Part shown: in pieces, positions 38,498 to 46,479 of the stretch
Numbering within the stretch: position 1 is the stretch's first letter
Layout of the letters: each line of letters begins with the position of its first letter
Assembly (NCBI RefSeq): GCF_014596725.1
Contig: NZ_JACVEG010000001.1
Coordinates: 372,001 to 436,000 of the forward strand
Length of the DNA: 64,000 nucleotides
From: Vibrio sp. Y2-5
Lineage (GTDB): Bacteria > Pseudomonadota > Gammaproteobacteria > Enterobacterales > Vibrionaceae
Reading direction: 5' to 3'
The notes under the pieces: model-generated
Told to the model about the DNA's origin: nothing
The model's database searches: none
What the model saw: the letters and a program-made list of their open reading frames with translations, nothing else
Program-made: the position numbers and the translations under genes

Positions 38498-39369
38498 TGT
38501 CTGTACTTATTAACAAAGATACTAAAGTGATCTGCCAAGGTTTCACTGGTGGACAAGGTACTTTCCACTCTGAGCAAGCGATCGCTTACGGAACGCAAAT
38601 GGTCGGTGGTGCTTCTCCGGGTAAAGGTGGTCAAACTCACCTAGGTCTACCTGTGTTCAACACTGTACGCGAAGCAGTAGAAGCAACTGGCGCTACAGCG
38701 ACAGTAATCTACGTACCAGCAGCATTCTGTAAAGATGCAATTCTAGAAGCTATTGATGCAGGTATTCAGCTAATCGTAACAATCACTGAAGGCATTCCAA
38801 CCATCGATATGATCGATGTGAAAGTGAAGCTGGAAGAAACTGGCGTACGTATGATCGGTCCTAACTGTCCGGGTGTTATCACGCCTGATGAATGTAAGAT
38901 TGGTATCATGCCAGGTCACATTCATAAGAAAGGTAAAGTAGGTATCGTATCTCGTTCAGGTACTCTGACTTATGAAGCTGTTAAACAGACGACTGACGAA
39001 GGTTTTGGCCAGTCTACGTGTGTTGGTATCGGTGGTGACCCAATTCCTGGTTCAAACTTTATCGATATTCTAAAACTGTTCCAAGAAGACCCAGAAACTG
39101 AAGCAATCGTAATGATTGGCGAAATCGGTGGTACTGCGGAAGAAGAAGCGGCAGCGTTCATCAAAGAAAACGTGACTAAGCCTGTTGTTTCTTATATTGC
39201 GGGTGTGACTGCTCCTCCGGGTAAACGTATGGGCCACGCTGGTGCGATTATCTCTGGTGGTAAAGGTACGGCTGACGAGAAGTTTGCTGCACTAGAGTCA
39301 GCTGGCGTGAAAACGGTTAAGAGCCTAGCGGACATCGGTAAAGCTCTACGTGAAGTTACCGGCTGGTAA
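38497..39369 (+). CDS. sucD: Succinyl-CoA synthetase alpha subunit SucD
   Basis: The CoA-binding subunit carries the transient phosphohistidine. The 290-residue protein has the CoA-binding N terminus ([17 protein letters not shown]), [23 protein letters not shown] and the active-site His247 in [15 protein letters not shown]. It overlaps sucC by one base and is the last gene of the TCA operon, with a terminator 18 bases later. Confidence 0.98.
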   Translation: MSVLINKDTKVICQGFTGGQGTFHSEQAIAYGTQMVGGASPGKGGQTHLGLPVFNTVREAVEATGATATVIYVPAAFCKDAILEAIDAGIQLIVTITEGIPTIDMIDVKVKLEETGVRMIGPNCPGVITPDECKIGIMPGHIHKKGKVGIVSRSGTLTYEAVKQTTDEGFGQSTCVGIGGDPIPGSNFIDILKLFQEDPETEAIVMIGEIGGTAEEEAAAFIKENVTKPVVSYIAGVTAPPGKRMGHAGAIISGGKGTADEKFAALESAGVKTVKSLADIGKALREVTGW

Positions 39370-39386
39370 TTTCATCCAAGATAAAG

Positions 39387-39416
39387 AAAACCCAAGCTTA
39401 GGCTTGGGTTTTTTAT
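39387..39416. terminator. sucD terminator (also facing znuB)
   Basis: An 11-base-pair stem (AAAACCCAAGC, TTAG loop, GCTTGGGTTTT) is followed by further T. It separates convergent sucD and znuB. Confidence 0.9.
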
Positions 39417-39442
39417 TGGAAGCTTTACTGTATTAAAGAAAA

Positions 39443-40225
39443 TTAACTTCTTTTTACGATATGGCTCAGCATGAACAGTGTGCTTGCGCTAATAACAACT
39501 GACGGACCGGCTGGTGTGTCGAAGTGCCAAGATAAAGTCAGTCCGCACAGTACGCTGATGATGCCGATCAGAGCGGCAAACAGTGCCATTTGCTCTGGTG
39601 TTTGAGCCAGTCGTCTTGCGGTGGCTGCCGGAATTATAAGCAGTGACGTCATGATCAGAGCACCGACGAACTTCATCCCAACAGCAATCACCAAACCAAC
39701 TAATAACATGAGTACCAAACGCATCAGGTCAATGTTGATGCCTTCTACCGAAGCAAGTTCTTCATTAACACTGCTTGAGAGCAATGGCCGCCAAAACAGA
39801 TACAGAATCGCACCTACAATGACCACTCCGCTCCAGATAAAGATTAGGTCAGAAGGGTTTACTGCAAGTAGATCGCCGAACAGATAACTCATTAAATCGA
39901 TACGAACGTTGTCTAGAAAACTAACAGCAATCAGACCGAGCGATAGTGAGCTGTGAGCCAATATGCCGAGTAGTGTATCGGTAGCAACCAACTGCTGCTT
40001 TTGCAGCGTCACTAAAATGAAGGCCAATCCTAAACAACAAATAAGCAGCGCGAAGTAAAGGTTGATGTCCAAAAGAAAGCCCAACGCAAGCCCCATAAGA
40101 GAGGCGTGAGCTAACGTGTCGCCGAAGTAGGCCATTTTGCGCCAAACGACAAAAGAACCTAGTGGTCCTGCAATAATCGCAATACCAATACCAGCAAGAA
40201 TCGATGGAAGTAGAAATTCAATCAT
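39443..40225 (-). CDS. znuB: Zinc ABC transporter permease ZnuB
   Basis: This is a 260-residue inner-membrane permease with about eight hydrophobic segments and the ABC-3 family pattern ([26 protein letters not shown] near the N terminus; [20 protein letters not shown] later). With ZnuC and ZnuA it imports zinc. ATG at 40225 matches the family N terminus [12 protein letters not shown]. Two upstream in-frame ATGs (40240 and 40267) lie deeper inside znuC. The gene overlaps znuC by 8 bases. Confidence 0.95.
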   Translation of the reverse strand: MIEFLLPSILAGIGIAIIAGPLGSFVVWRKMAYFGDTLAHASLMGLALGFLLDINLYFALLICCLGLAFILVTLQKQQLVATDTLLGILAHSSLSLGLIAVSFLDNVRIDLMSYLFGDLLAVNPSDLIFIWSGVVIVGAILYLFWRPLLSSSVNEELASVEGINIDLMRLVLMLLVGLVIAVGMKFVGALIMTSLLIIPAATARRLAQTPEQMALFAALIGIISVLCGLTLSWHFDTPAGPSVVISASTLFMLSHIVKRS

Positions 40226-41006
40226 GTTGATGATGACCATGGGAGTGGTGAGAACATGTACCAGCATCGCCTTTTACAGGTTGACCAGAAAGATCGTGAT
40301 GATGGTGCTCATGGTTATGATGATAAAACGCCAATGTTTCTCTGCTACGGTCACCGAACAAAGCAATATAACTTGGGTGTTTGGTGATGTGCTCTGGTGT
40401 GCCGGAACAACACACGTGGTGATGCAAACAAATCACCTCATCAGTTTTTGCCATTACCAGATGAAGATCATGGGAAACCATAAATACACCACAGCCGAAA
40501 CGCTGACGAATGGTATTAATTAAATCGTATAAGTCAATTTGACCTTGCACGTCAACACCTTGAGCCGGTTCATCCAATACTAAGATGTCCGGTCTTTGTA
40601 GCAAAGCTCGTGCAAGCAGTACTCGTTGGTTTTCACCACCTGAGAGTTTGTGCATATCATTTTTTGCCAAATGTTCGGCACCAACCAGTCTCATCGCTTC
40701 GGTGAGTTCCTGACGGCTATACTTACCAGCGAGTTTAAGAAAACGTTCTACGGTGAGTGGTAACGTATCGTTAAGTTTAAGTTTCTGCGGGACGTAGCCA
40801 ATCTTTACATTTTTAGCTTTGACGATATTACCTGAAGTCGGTGTATGAAGACCGAGTAGTACTCTAACTAAAGTCGATTTTCCTGCTCCATTTGGTCCGA
40901 TAAGGGTCGTTATCTTTCCTTTTGAAAGAGCAAGGTTGACGCGATCTAATACTCGGAGTTGGTTGAAATCTACGCAGATATCTTGCAACTCAATAAGCGC
41001 TGACAT
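40218..41006 (-). CDS. znuC: Zinc ABC transporter ATPase ZnuC
   Basis: This is a 262-residue ABC ATPase: Walker [10 protein letters not shown] (37-45), signature LSGGENQRV, Walker [13 protein letters not shown] and the switch His in MVSHDLH. The C-terminal 35 residues are strongly His-rich ([10 protein letters not shown] and [12 protein letters not shown]), which suggests cytoplasmic zinc binding or sensing by the transporter. It diverges from znuA across a Zur box and is followed by the overlapping znuB. Confidence 0.96.
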   Translation of the reverse strand: MSALIELQDICVDFNQLRVLDRVNLALSKGKITTLIGPNGAGKSTLVRVLLGLHTPTSGNIVKAKNVKIGYVPQKLKLNDTLPLTVERFLKLAGKYSRQELTEAMRLVGAEHLAKNDMHKLSGGENQRVLLARALLQRPDILVLDEPAQGVDVQGQIDLYDLINTIRQRFGCGVFMVSHDLHLVMAKTDEVICLHHHVCCSGTPEHITKHPSYIALFGDRSRETLAFYHHNHEHHHHDLSGQPVKGDAGTCSHHSHGHHQHD

Positions 41007-41030
41007 TAATGGAACTCATTTGCAATTGAC

Positions 41031-41053
41031 TGATGTTATAATGTAACATTTAT
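41031..41053. promoter_or_regulatory. Zur box between znuC and znuA
   Basis: The core ATGTTATAATGTAACAT (41033-41049) is an inverted repeat with 6-base arms ATGTTA/TAACAT, close to the gammaproteobacterial Zur consensus as remembered. It is central to the 80-base divergent region, so Zur can repress both transcripts. Confidence 0.85.
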
Positions 41054-41086
41054 CCAATATTAACGCCACAGGATATACAAGATCCC

Positions 41087-41971
41087 ATGTTTTCAAGAAT
41101 CACTCTTTTATTGAGTCTAATTGTTTTACCGTTTTCTAGTTGGGCAAATACCATTCTGACAAGTATTAAACCGATTCAGATGATAACGCATGAGTTGACT
41201 CTGGGAGTGACCGAGCCAGAAGTTTTGCTCTCAGCCAATGCGTCACCACACGACTACGCGCTACGACCTTCTGATGTGAAAACCATTCGTCGCAGTTCGT
41301 TGGTTATTTGGTTTGGTAAGGATCTGGAACCTTTTCTGGAGAAAGTTCTCAGTCAGCAAGACAACGTATTAACACTAAGTGAAATACCAGATTTGAAGCT
41401 GCGCTCTTATGGCGAAACGGGACACGAACATCAACATGATGGTCATAACCATGGAACTCATGACCCACACTTTTGGTTGGGCGTAGAGCCGGTAGAGCAG
41501 GTGGCAAAAGCGATTACACAAGCTCTTGTTACTTCAGATGTAGCGCATAAAGACATATACAACAAAAATTTGAGCGACTTTATTAACTCATTACATCAAA
41601 CAGATAAAGAAATTGCCGCGAAGCTAGACCAAGTAAAGCATAAGCCGTATTACGTTTTCCATGATGCTTATGATTACTTTGAGCAGCATTATGGCTTAAA
41701 CAACATTGGACATTTCACGGTGAGCCCAGACAGAAAGCCAGGTGCAAAGACTCTTATTAGCATACGTAAGGTTTTGGCTGCCAATGAAGCAAAATGTGTT
41801 TTTTCTGAGCCACAGTTTCAACCAGCGGTGATTGAGAGTGTGGTAAGAGGTAGTGATGCTCAAATAGGAGTGTTAGATCCTCTAGGCATAGATATTCCTG
41901 TAGAAAAAGGCAGTTATTTTGCTTTTCTTCATTCTATGAGTGACAGCTTTTATGGATGTCTCGCAAAATAA
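41087..41971 (+). CDS. znuA: Periplasmic zinc-binding protein ZnuA
   Basis: The solute-binding protein of the zinc importer has 294 residues with a signal peptide (cleavage after SSWA, near residue 20). Zinc ligands include His in ANASPHDYALRPSD, DPHFWLGVEP and the HDAYDYFEQHYGL segment. The charged His-rich loop (HEHQHDGHNHGTHDPH, about 109-124) is short and matches the ZnuA type. Transcribed divergently from znuCB behind a shared Zur box and followed by a terminator. Confidence 0.96.
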   Translation: MFSRITLLLSLIVLPFSSWANTILTSIKPIQMITHELTLGVTEPEVLLSANASPHDYALRPSDVKTIRRSSLVIWFGKDLEPFLEKVLSQQDNVLTLSEIPDLKLRSYGETGHEHQHDGHNHGTHDPHFWLGVEPVEQVAKAITQALVTSDVAHKDIYNKNLSDFINSLHQTDKEIAAKLDQVKHKPYYVFHDAYDYFEQHYGLNNIGHFTVSPDRKPGAKTLISIRKVLAANEAKCVFSEPQFQPAVIESVVRGSDAQIGVLDPLGIDIPVEKGSYFAFLHSMSDSFYGCLAK

Positions 41972-42023
41972 CTTTGAGTACTCAGGCTATTACCTAACAA
42001 TATTTGCGCATACTCACTCAATG

Positions 42024-42050
42024 AAAGGCGATGGTATATCGCTTTTCTTT
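42024..42050 (+). terminator. znuA terminator
   Basis: A 9-base-pair stem (AAAGGCGAT, GGTAT loop, ATCGCTTTT, one G-U) is followed by CTTTTG, 53 bases past znuA. Confidence 0.75.
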
Positions 42051-42183
42051 TGTGATTCTCGCTGAGAAATCAAATTTTATTACACATACCCCTTCAACTG
42101 CCGCTGTTTTTCTATACAATGCGAGTTCTTTTTTTTCGCGAATTAACTTTCGCAACCCTCCTTGGTCGTAGAAAGGGCTTATT

Positions 42184-45100
42184 TTGTATCGCATCTTGTG
42201 TCTTGTCTTTGCTGTCTTCTACTTTGGCGTGTTTTCAGCAAACGCCATAGAAAAGTCTCCCTCTGTGTTTTATCCACTGCCAACTCAAACACAGGGTAAA
42301 GTCTACGCAGCTAAGAGTTTATTCGTTGGTGATGCGGGTGGTATTTGGCTGCACGATGTCCATGGCAAAATACGCTTTTTTGACGGGCAAGCGATTTTGC
42401 CTCGGCAAGGTTCCATCTTATCCAAGGATTATCAGCAGCTGGTTTATTTAAATAATGCTTTTTGGACAGTGTTAGGCGGGAGCCTCAATAAAATATCAAC
42501 CAATGACATACGAACCCGTGTCGTGGATCTTCCTGTGGGGACTGTCATCGATAAGATAGGCGTCTCTGGAAAGTCTATTTGGATGGTAAGCAAAGATTAT
42601 TTCTACACATACAACACCCAATCGCTATTGCTCGAGTCTTACTCGCTAAAAACACTGACCCATTTTGATAAGTCAAAGAGGGTCGTGGTTAATGATGCGA
42701 CATTCGGCATTTCAAAGTGGGTTCTAGCAACAAACTCAGGTGTTTTCTTATCTGAAAATCACAGTTTCAGTCATGTGCCTCGTTCTGGAGATGATTACGT
42801 TGAAACTTTATTTTTTTCGGAAAAGCGTAGAGAGATGCTCGTTGGCACACTGGATGGTGTGTTGTTAGTCGATTTAAACAACAAATCACTAGAGCCTCAA
42901 AAGATTGCCAAATCGCATGTTCTGTCTATTGCCGAAACAGAAAATGAATATTGGATAGGGACCGAAAATGGTTTGTTTGTTCATTCATTGGTGAATCAAA
43001 GCACAACTAAGTTAAAGAGCAACGTACATAGCGGCTACTCGCTTAAAGGGCATAAAATATTTTCCCTAGTAAACGATGCGCAAGGGGGCATATGGATCGC
43101 TTCTGAAAAAGGTGTTTTTTACTACTCAATGTTTGGGCAGAAATTTAATCGAGTTTTGACCAAAAAGTTAACCAAAAGTGGTTTGAGCACAGATCTCAAG
43201 GGCATTGCATATTTGAAAGATAGCGATGAGTTTTTGCTCACAACATCAGTTGGCGTTACACGCATTAACTTTAAGCATCAATTACTAAAAGACCGTATTT
43301 ATGATGGGCAAGTCAACGATAGTGTCTTGACGGGCAATGATTTATGGTTGGCAACCGATGAAGGACTCGTCAAGTTCGATATTACAGAATCAAAAGTAGT
43401 AGAGACATTGCTTCCGCTTTTACTCACTCACGTTAAAGTTGATCGAATTGAGGTGGATCGCCAAGGTGAAATATGGGGTGTTTCTGGTAATAAGCTGTGG
43501 TCATACAATACTGTTACCAAAGCGTTTGTTGAATATGGTGACGATTGGATAGTTGACGCTTATCTTCCAGCAACGATCACTCAATTAAAAGCTACGCGGC
43601 ATAATGGCATCATAATAGGTACTGAGCACGGTACCTATTCGATTAGAAATCAGAGAATCACTTTTAATAGTGTGAGCAGTGAGTATGGTCAAAATCACTC
43701 GGTGATTGAAGATCAAGATGGAAGTGTCTGGTTCGCAAGTGATTATGGCGTGTACAAACAGCGTAATGAGAGTGGTGCTCTGCTCCCTATTATGTTGGCT
43801 GAAGATAGCATTAGCCCCAAATGCTTAATGGAAACGTCTGAAGGGATTTGGTTATCCTCATCTAGAGGATTAACCCTTTATAGTCATCAAGGTTTAGTTA
43901 AGAAACAATTTGGCGAGCCTTATGGTTTAATCAACAATGAGTTTCTTCCTAGCATTTGCGCTTCGAGCCAAGGTTCGGCGTACCCACAGCTAGTGATTGG
44001 CTCTGCACAGGGTTTAGTAAAGGTTTCTGCAGAAGAGCTGTCCGTCTCAAGTTTGCCTCATTCACCGGTCATTATTAGCCAAATCAAGGTTGATAATAAG
44101 CTTCTATCGGTAGGGGGACCGTCAGAGTTTAGGGTTGATTATGGCCGTTCACTGAGCCTGACTTTTGGTGCTTTACCTCAAACAGTGAACTTGAGTATCG
44201 AGTATAAGTTAACGGAAAGCAGTCCGTGGCTACCAATTGAGGGATCTCAGCTCACTCTGGAACATTTGCGTCCGGGGAATTATCAGCTCCTTCTGCGTAG
44301 TTCTACACTAGAACAGCGCCCCAAAATTGAAAGCTATGTATCTTTTCGCGTCATAGAGCCTTGGTATCTCTCTATGACGGCCTTTGTCGTATATGTACTG
44401 AGCCTTATCTCGTTGTTGATATTCGTTGTTTGGTGGCGCTCAAGAATGATGATGAAAGCAAACCACTTACTCCAAGAGCAAGTGGATTTGAAAACCAGTC
44501 AGCTTAGACACCAAAGTAAAATCGTGCTCAGTAATAACTTGCAACTTCGTAAACAGATTCAAGTTCGCCATGCACTGTTGGAAAACATTTTACTGGCGAT
44601 AGAACCAAGGTTAGAAAAGTTAAAGCTTGGCGCTCGTGACGCAAATCAGGCCGAATTAGAAACACTAGTGGAAGAAGCTAGGATTGAGTTGGAACAAGTT
44701 AAAAATGTACGTTCAGATAGTGAGTCAACGACACTAACGCACAACTTATCTCTGGTTCTAGAATCTGTAGTAAGCAGTTGGAGTGATGAGTTCGGTATTG
44801 CTGGAATGATTCTCGATGTGGAGATTCAGAACAGAAAAAGCTATGTAGAATTACAGCAGTTTAATCTGGACGTGATTTTTAATGCCTTATTTGCGGAAGC
44901 AATGAAACGTCTATCCAAGAGTCAGACATTGATTGTTCGTTGTTATGAAGTCGATGCGCGTGTTTTTGTGACAATGAGTGACCAAGGCATAAGTGCCAAA
45001 AATGTCGAACAAACAATGACAACCACCTCAGGGTTCGCGCTCAATCAGCTCAGTGATCTTGTTGAGCAATCGGGGGGCGATATGAATGTGTATGTGACTA

Positions 45101-45534
45101 AGGAACAGAATATCGTACAGTTGTCTTGGCCAATTGCAGATATTGAACAATTGGAAACAGACCTAGGTTCATATTCAACCTATTCAGCGGACAGAATCTT
45201 GGATGACACAGAGTGTCAGTGGCTAAATAAAGTTGAACAGCTTGTTGTCGACAACTTTTCTGATGCTGAGTTTAGTACAGCCAACGTAGTTAAAATAATG
45301 TTTATGTCTGAACGGAGTTTCCAGAGACGCTTCAAGATGGCTACAGGTAAAACATTCAAAGAATATCTCAACGAAGTACGATTGGAGAAAGCGTGTCAAC
45401 GCTTGTTAAGTGGAGAGAAGGTGTCACAGGCTGCGTTTGAGTGTGGCTTTAATGATCCTTCTTATTTTAGTCAGCGTTTTAAACACCATTTCGGCTTGTC
45501 ACCTACTCAGTTTATTGATGAGCACCAAGATTAG
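42184..45534 (+). CDS. Membrane sensor-regulator: propeller, Y_Y_Y, degenerate kinase core, AraC DNA-binding domain
   Basis: The 1116-residue protein starts at TTG with a signal peptide (residues 1-22, ending FSANA). Residues about 30-640 hold repeated propeller strands of the two-component-regulator type (GGIWLHDVHGKIRFFDG, YWIGTENGLFV, GGIWIASEKGVFYY, DLWLATDEGLVKFD, SVWFASDYGVY). A Y_Y_Y-like beta domain (about 650-722) and one membrane helix (about 728-751) follow. The cytoplasmic part has a coiled coil and a kinase-like region. It lacks the phospho-accepting H-box histidine (LLENILLAIEPRLEKL stands there) and has a weak ATP lid; no receiver domain is seen. It ends in an AraC-type double helix-turn-helix (about 1015-1113, VSQAAFECGFNDPSYFSQRF). 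It is therefore predicted to be a one-protein signal-to-promoter device. Ligand unknown. Confidence 0.85.
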   Translation: MYRILCLVFAVFYFGVFSANAIEKSPSVFYPLPTQTQGKVYAAKSLFVGDAGGIWLHDVHGKIRFFDGQAILPRQGSILSKDYQQLVYLNNAFWTVLGGSLNKISTNDIRTRVVDLPVGTVIDKIGVSGKSIWMVSKDYFYTYNTQSLLLESYSLKTLTHFDKSKRVVVNDATFGISKWVLATNSGVFLSENHSFSHVPRSGDDYVETLFFSEKRREMLVGTLDGVLLVDLNNKSLEPQKIAKSHVLSIAETENEYWIGTENGLFVHSLVNQSTTKLKSNVHSGYSLKGHKIFSLVNDAQGGIWIASEKGVFYYSMFGQKFNRVLTKKLTKSGLSTDLKGIAYLKDSDEFLLTTSVGVTRINFKHQLLKDRIYDGQVNDSVLTGNDLWLATDEGLVKFDITESKVVETLLPLLLTHVKVDRIEVDRQGEIWGVSGNKLWSYNTVTKAFVEYGDDWIVDAYLPATITQLKATRHNGIIIGTEHGTYSIRNQRITFNSVSSEYGQNHSVIEDQDGSVWFASDYGVYKQRNESGALLPIMLAEDSISPKCLMETSEGIWLSSSRGLTLYSHQGLVKKQFGEPYGLINNEFLPSICASSQGSAYPQLVIGSAQGLVKVSAEELSVSSLPHSPVIISQIKVDNKLLSVGGPSEFRVDYGRSLSLTFGALPQTVNLSIEYKLTESSPWLPIEGSQLTLEHLRPGNYQLLLRSSTLEQRPKIESYVSFRVIEPWYLSMTAFVVYVLSLISLLIFVVWWRSRMMMKANHLLQEQVDLKTSQLRHQSKIVLSNNLQLRKQIQVRHALLENILLAIEPRLEKLKLGARDANQAELETLVEEARIELEQVKNVRSDSESTTLTHNLSLVLESVVSSWSDEFGIAGMILDVEIQNRKSYVELQQFNLDVIFNALFAEAMKRLSKSQTLIVRCYEVDARVFVTMSDQGISAKNVEQTMTTTSGFALNQLSDLVEQSGGDMNVYVTKEQNIVQLSWPIADIEQLETDLGSYSTYSADRILDDTECQWLNKVEQLVVDNFSDAEFSTANVVKIMFMSERSFQRRFKMATGKTFKEYLNEVRLEKACQRLLSGEKVSQAAFECGFNDPSYFSQRFKHHFGLSPTQFIDEHQD

Positions 45535-45580
45535 GTACCCATCTTCCAGATTCCCGTCTTAAGTTTTCGGCTTATTCTTA

Positions 45581-45624
45581 AAAGCTTTCAATAGGCATAA
45601 CTATTTACTCCTATTGGAAGCTTT
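45581..45624 (+). terminator. Hairpin after the AraC-type regulator
   Basis: A 15-base-pair stem (AAAGCTTTCAATAGG paired with CCTATTGGAAGCTTT, one G-U) with a 14-base loop lies 46 bases past the regulator stop. The right arm's CCTATTGGAA repeats directly at 45625-45634, so it may be part of a dispersed repeat rather than a plain terminator. Confidence 0.6.
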
Positions 45625-45801
45625 CCTATTGGAACGCCTAGTCAAATCAACGCAAGTTAAAGCTACTGAATTGAAGGTTATTTTCACCAATCAAAGCTAA
45701 TTGAAATGTCAGATAACGGCAGTAGGAGAGCGAGCATTAGTCTGTTCTTAAGTTCTTTTGGTTAGATATAAATGAAGGAACTTGATTCGGTGTCAGCAGA
45801 T

Positions 45802-45925
45802 AAAAAAAACCGTGGTATAGCCGGGGGACTATACCACGGGTGCCAAAGACACCTTCGCTTGCTGCCGGAGTGACATAGCATCACTTCTGGAATAAATGTC
45901 TTCGAGAATGTGTGAAGACGGGAAT
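45802..45925 (-). ncRNA. Candidate small RNA gene, minus strand, between the AraC regulator and feoA
   Basis: Read on the minus strand, this segment offers a series of hairpins: GTCTTC/GAAGAC (45916-45894), AGTGA/TCACT, GGTG/CACC, and a strong terminator stem CCGTGGTATAG/CTATACCACGG (45839-45810) followed by eight T. A TATAGT -10-like box lies at 45932-45927, although the -35 is poor. No open frame uses the terminator. The 717-base gap holds no protein gene. The 5' part contains an ATTCCCGTCTT sequence that also occurs inverted at 45549, so part may be a dispersed repeat. No known RNA family was recognised. Confidence 0.5.
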
Positions 45926-45951
45926 GACTATAATCAAACCGTATTTATACC

Positions 45952-45981
45952 CTTATAAAATTAACGACAATTTTCTATAAG
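45952..45981. promoter_or_regulatory. Imperfect palindrome upstream of the candidate small RNA
   Basis: CTTATAAAATT and AATTTTCTATAAG form an imperfect inverted repeat around a GC-poor centre, 20-50 bases upstream of the -10 box of the candidate small RNA. It could be an operator; no regulator is assigned. Confidence 0.35.
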
Positions 45982-46207
45982 AAAAACGACAACACAATTC
46001 GTTTAGTTTAACTCATTGTTATTTATGGTTTTATTTTGTCTTTGCACGACGTATTGAAAAGCCAGTATGTTTTATTATTTAAAAGTACCTTTTGAAATTG
46101 ACGTTTTTGACGAGATTAAAGAAGCCATTTAGAAGAGTTGTCATTTTAGCAATATTTGATTTCACGCAATATTTGTTGGCGAGTAGGAGGGTATCATTCA
46201 CATATCA

Positions 46208-46226
46208 AATAAAAATGTTTCTCATT
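46208..46226. promoter_or_regulatory. Fur box upstream of feoA
   Basis: AATAAAAATGTTTCTCATT matches the Vibrio-type Fur consensus AATGANAATNATTNTCATT at 15 of 17 defined positions. It lies 26 bases before the feoA start, suited to iron-dependent repression of feoABC. Confidence 0.75.
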
Positions 46227-46251
46227 AACACTACGATTGGCGAAATGCATT

Positions 46252-46479
46252 ATGAAACTATCTGACTTAAATGATGGCGACCGGGGCACTGTTCTTACAA
46301 TGAACGGTTTGTCTAATGAGGTTAGGAAAAAGCTTATGGTAATGGGTTTATTGCCAAATACCGAAGTGACGCTGATTCGTAGAGCACCTATGGGCGATCC
46401 GCTACAAGTTGAAGTGAGAGGAATATCTTTAGCAGTGAGAGAGAGCATTGCATCGTCTATTGAAGTGGAGAAAGCATAA
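46252..46479 (+). CDS. feoA: FeoA, ferrous iron transport accessory protein
   Basis: This is a 75-residue SH3-like cytoplasmic protein required with FeoB for ferrous iron uptake. The family pattern MKLSDLNDGDRGTV ... VRKKLMVMGLLPNTEVTLIRRAPMGDP is clear. ATG at 46252 gives the normal length; an in-frame TTG 15 bases earlier is not supported by a ribosome site. The stop overlaps feoB by one base. Confidence 0.96.
   Translation: MKLSDLNDGDRGTVLTMNGLSNEVRKKLMVMGLLPNTEVTLIRRAPMGDPLQVEVRGISLAVRESIASSIEVEKA

Noticed and set aside
46156..46169. Possible FNR site (TTGATTTCACGCAA) upstream of feoA
   Set aside because: Only the left half matches TTGAT; the right half (CGCAA) matches ATCAA at 3 of 5 positions, which is common in AT-rich DNA.
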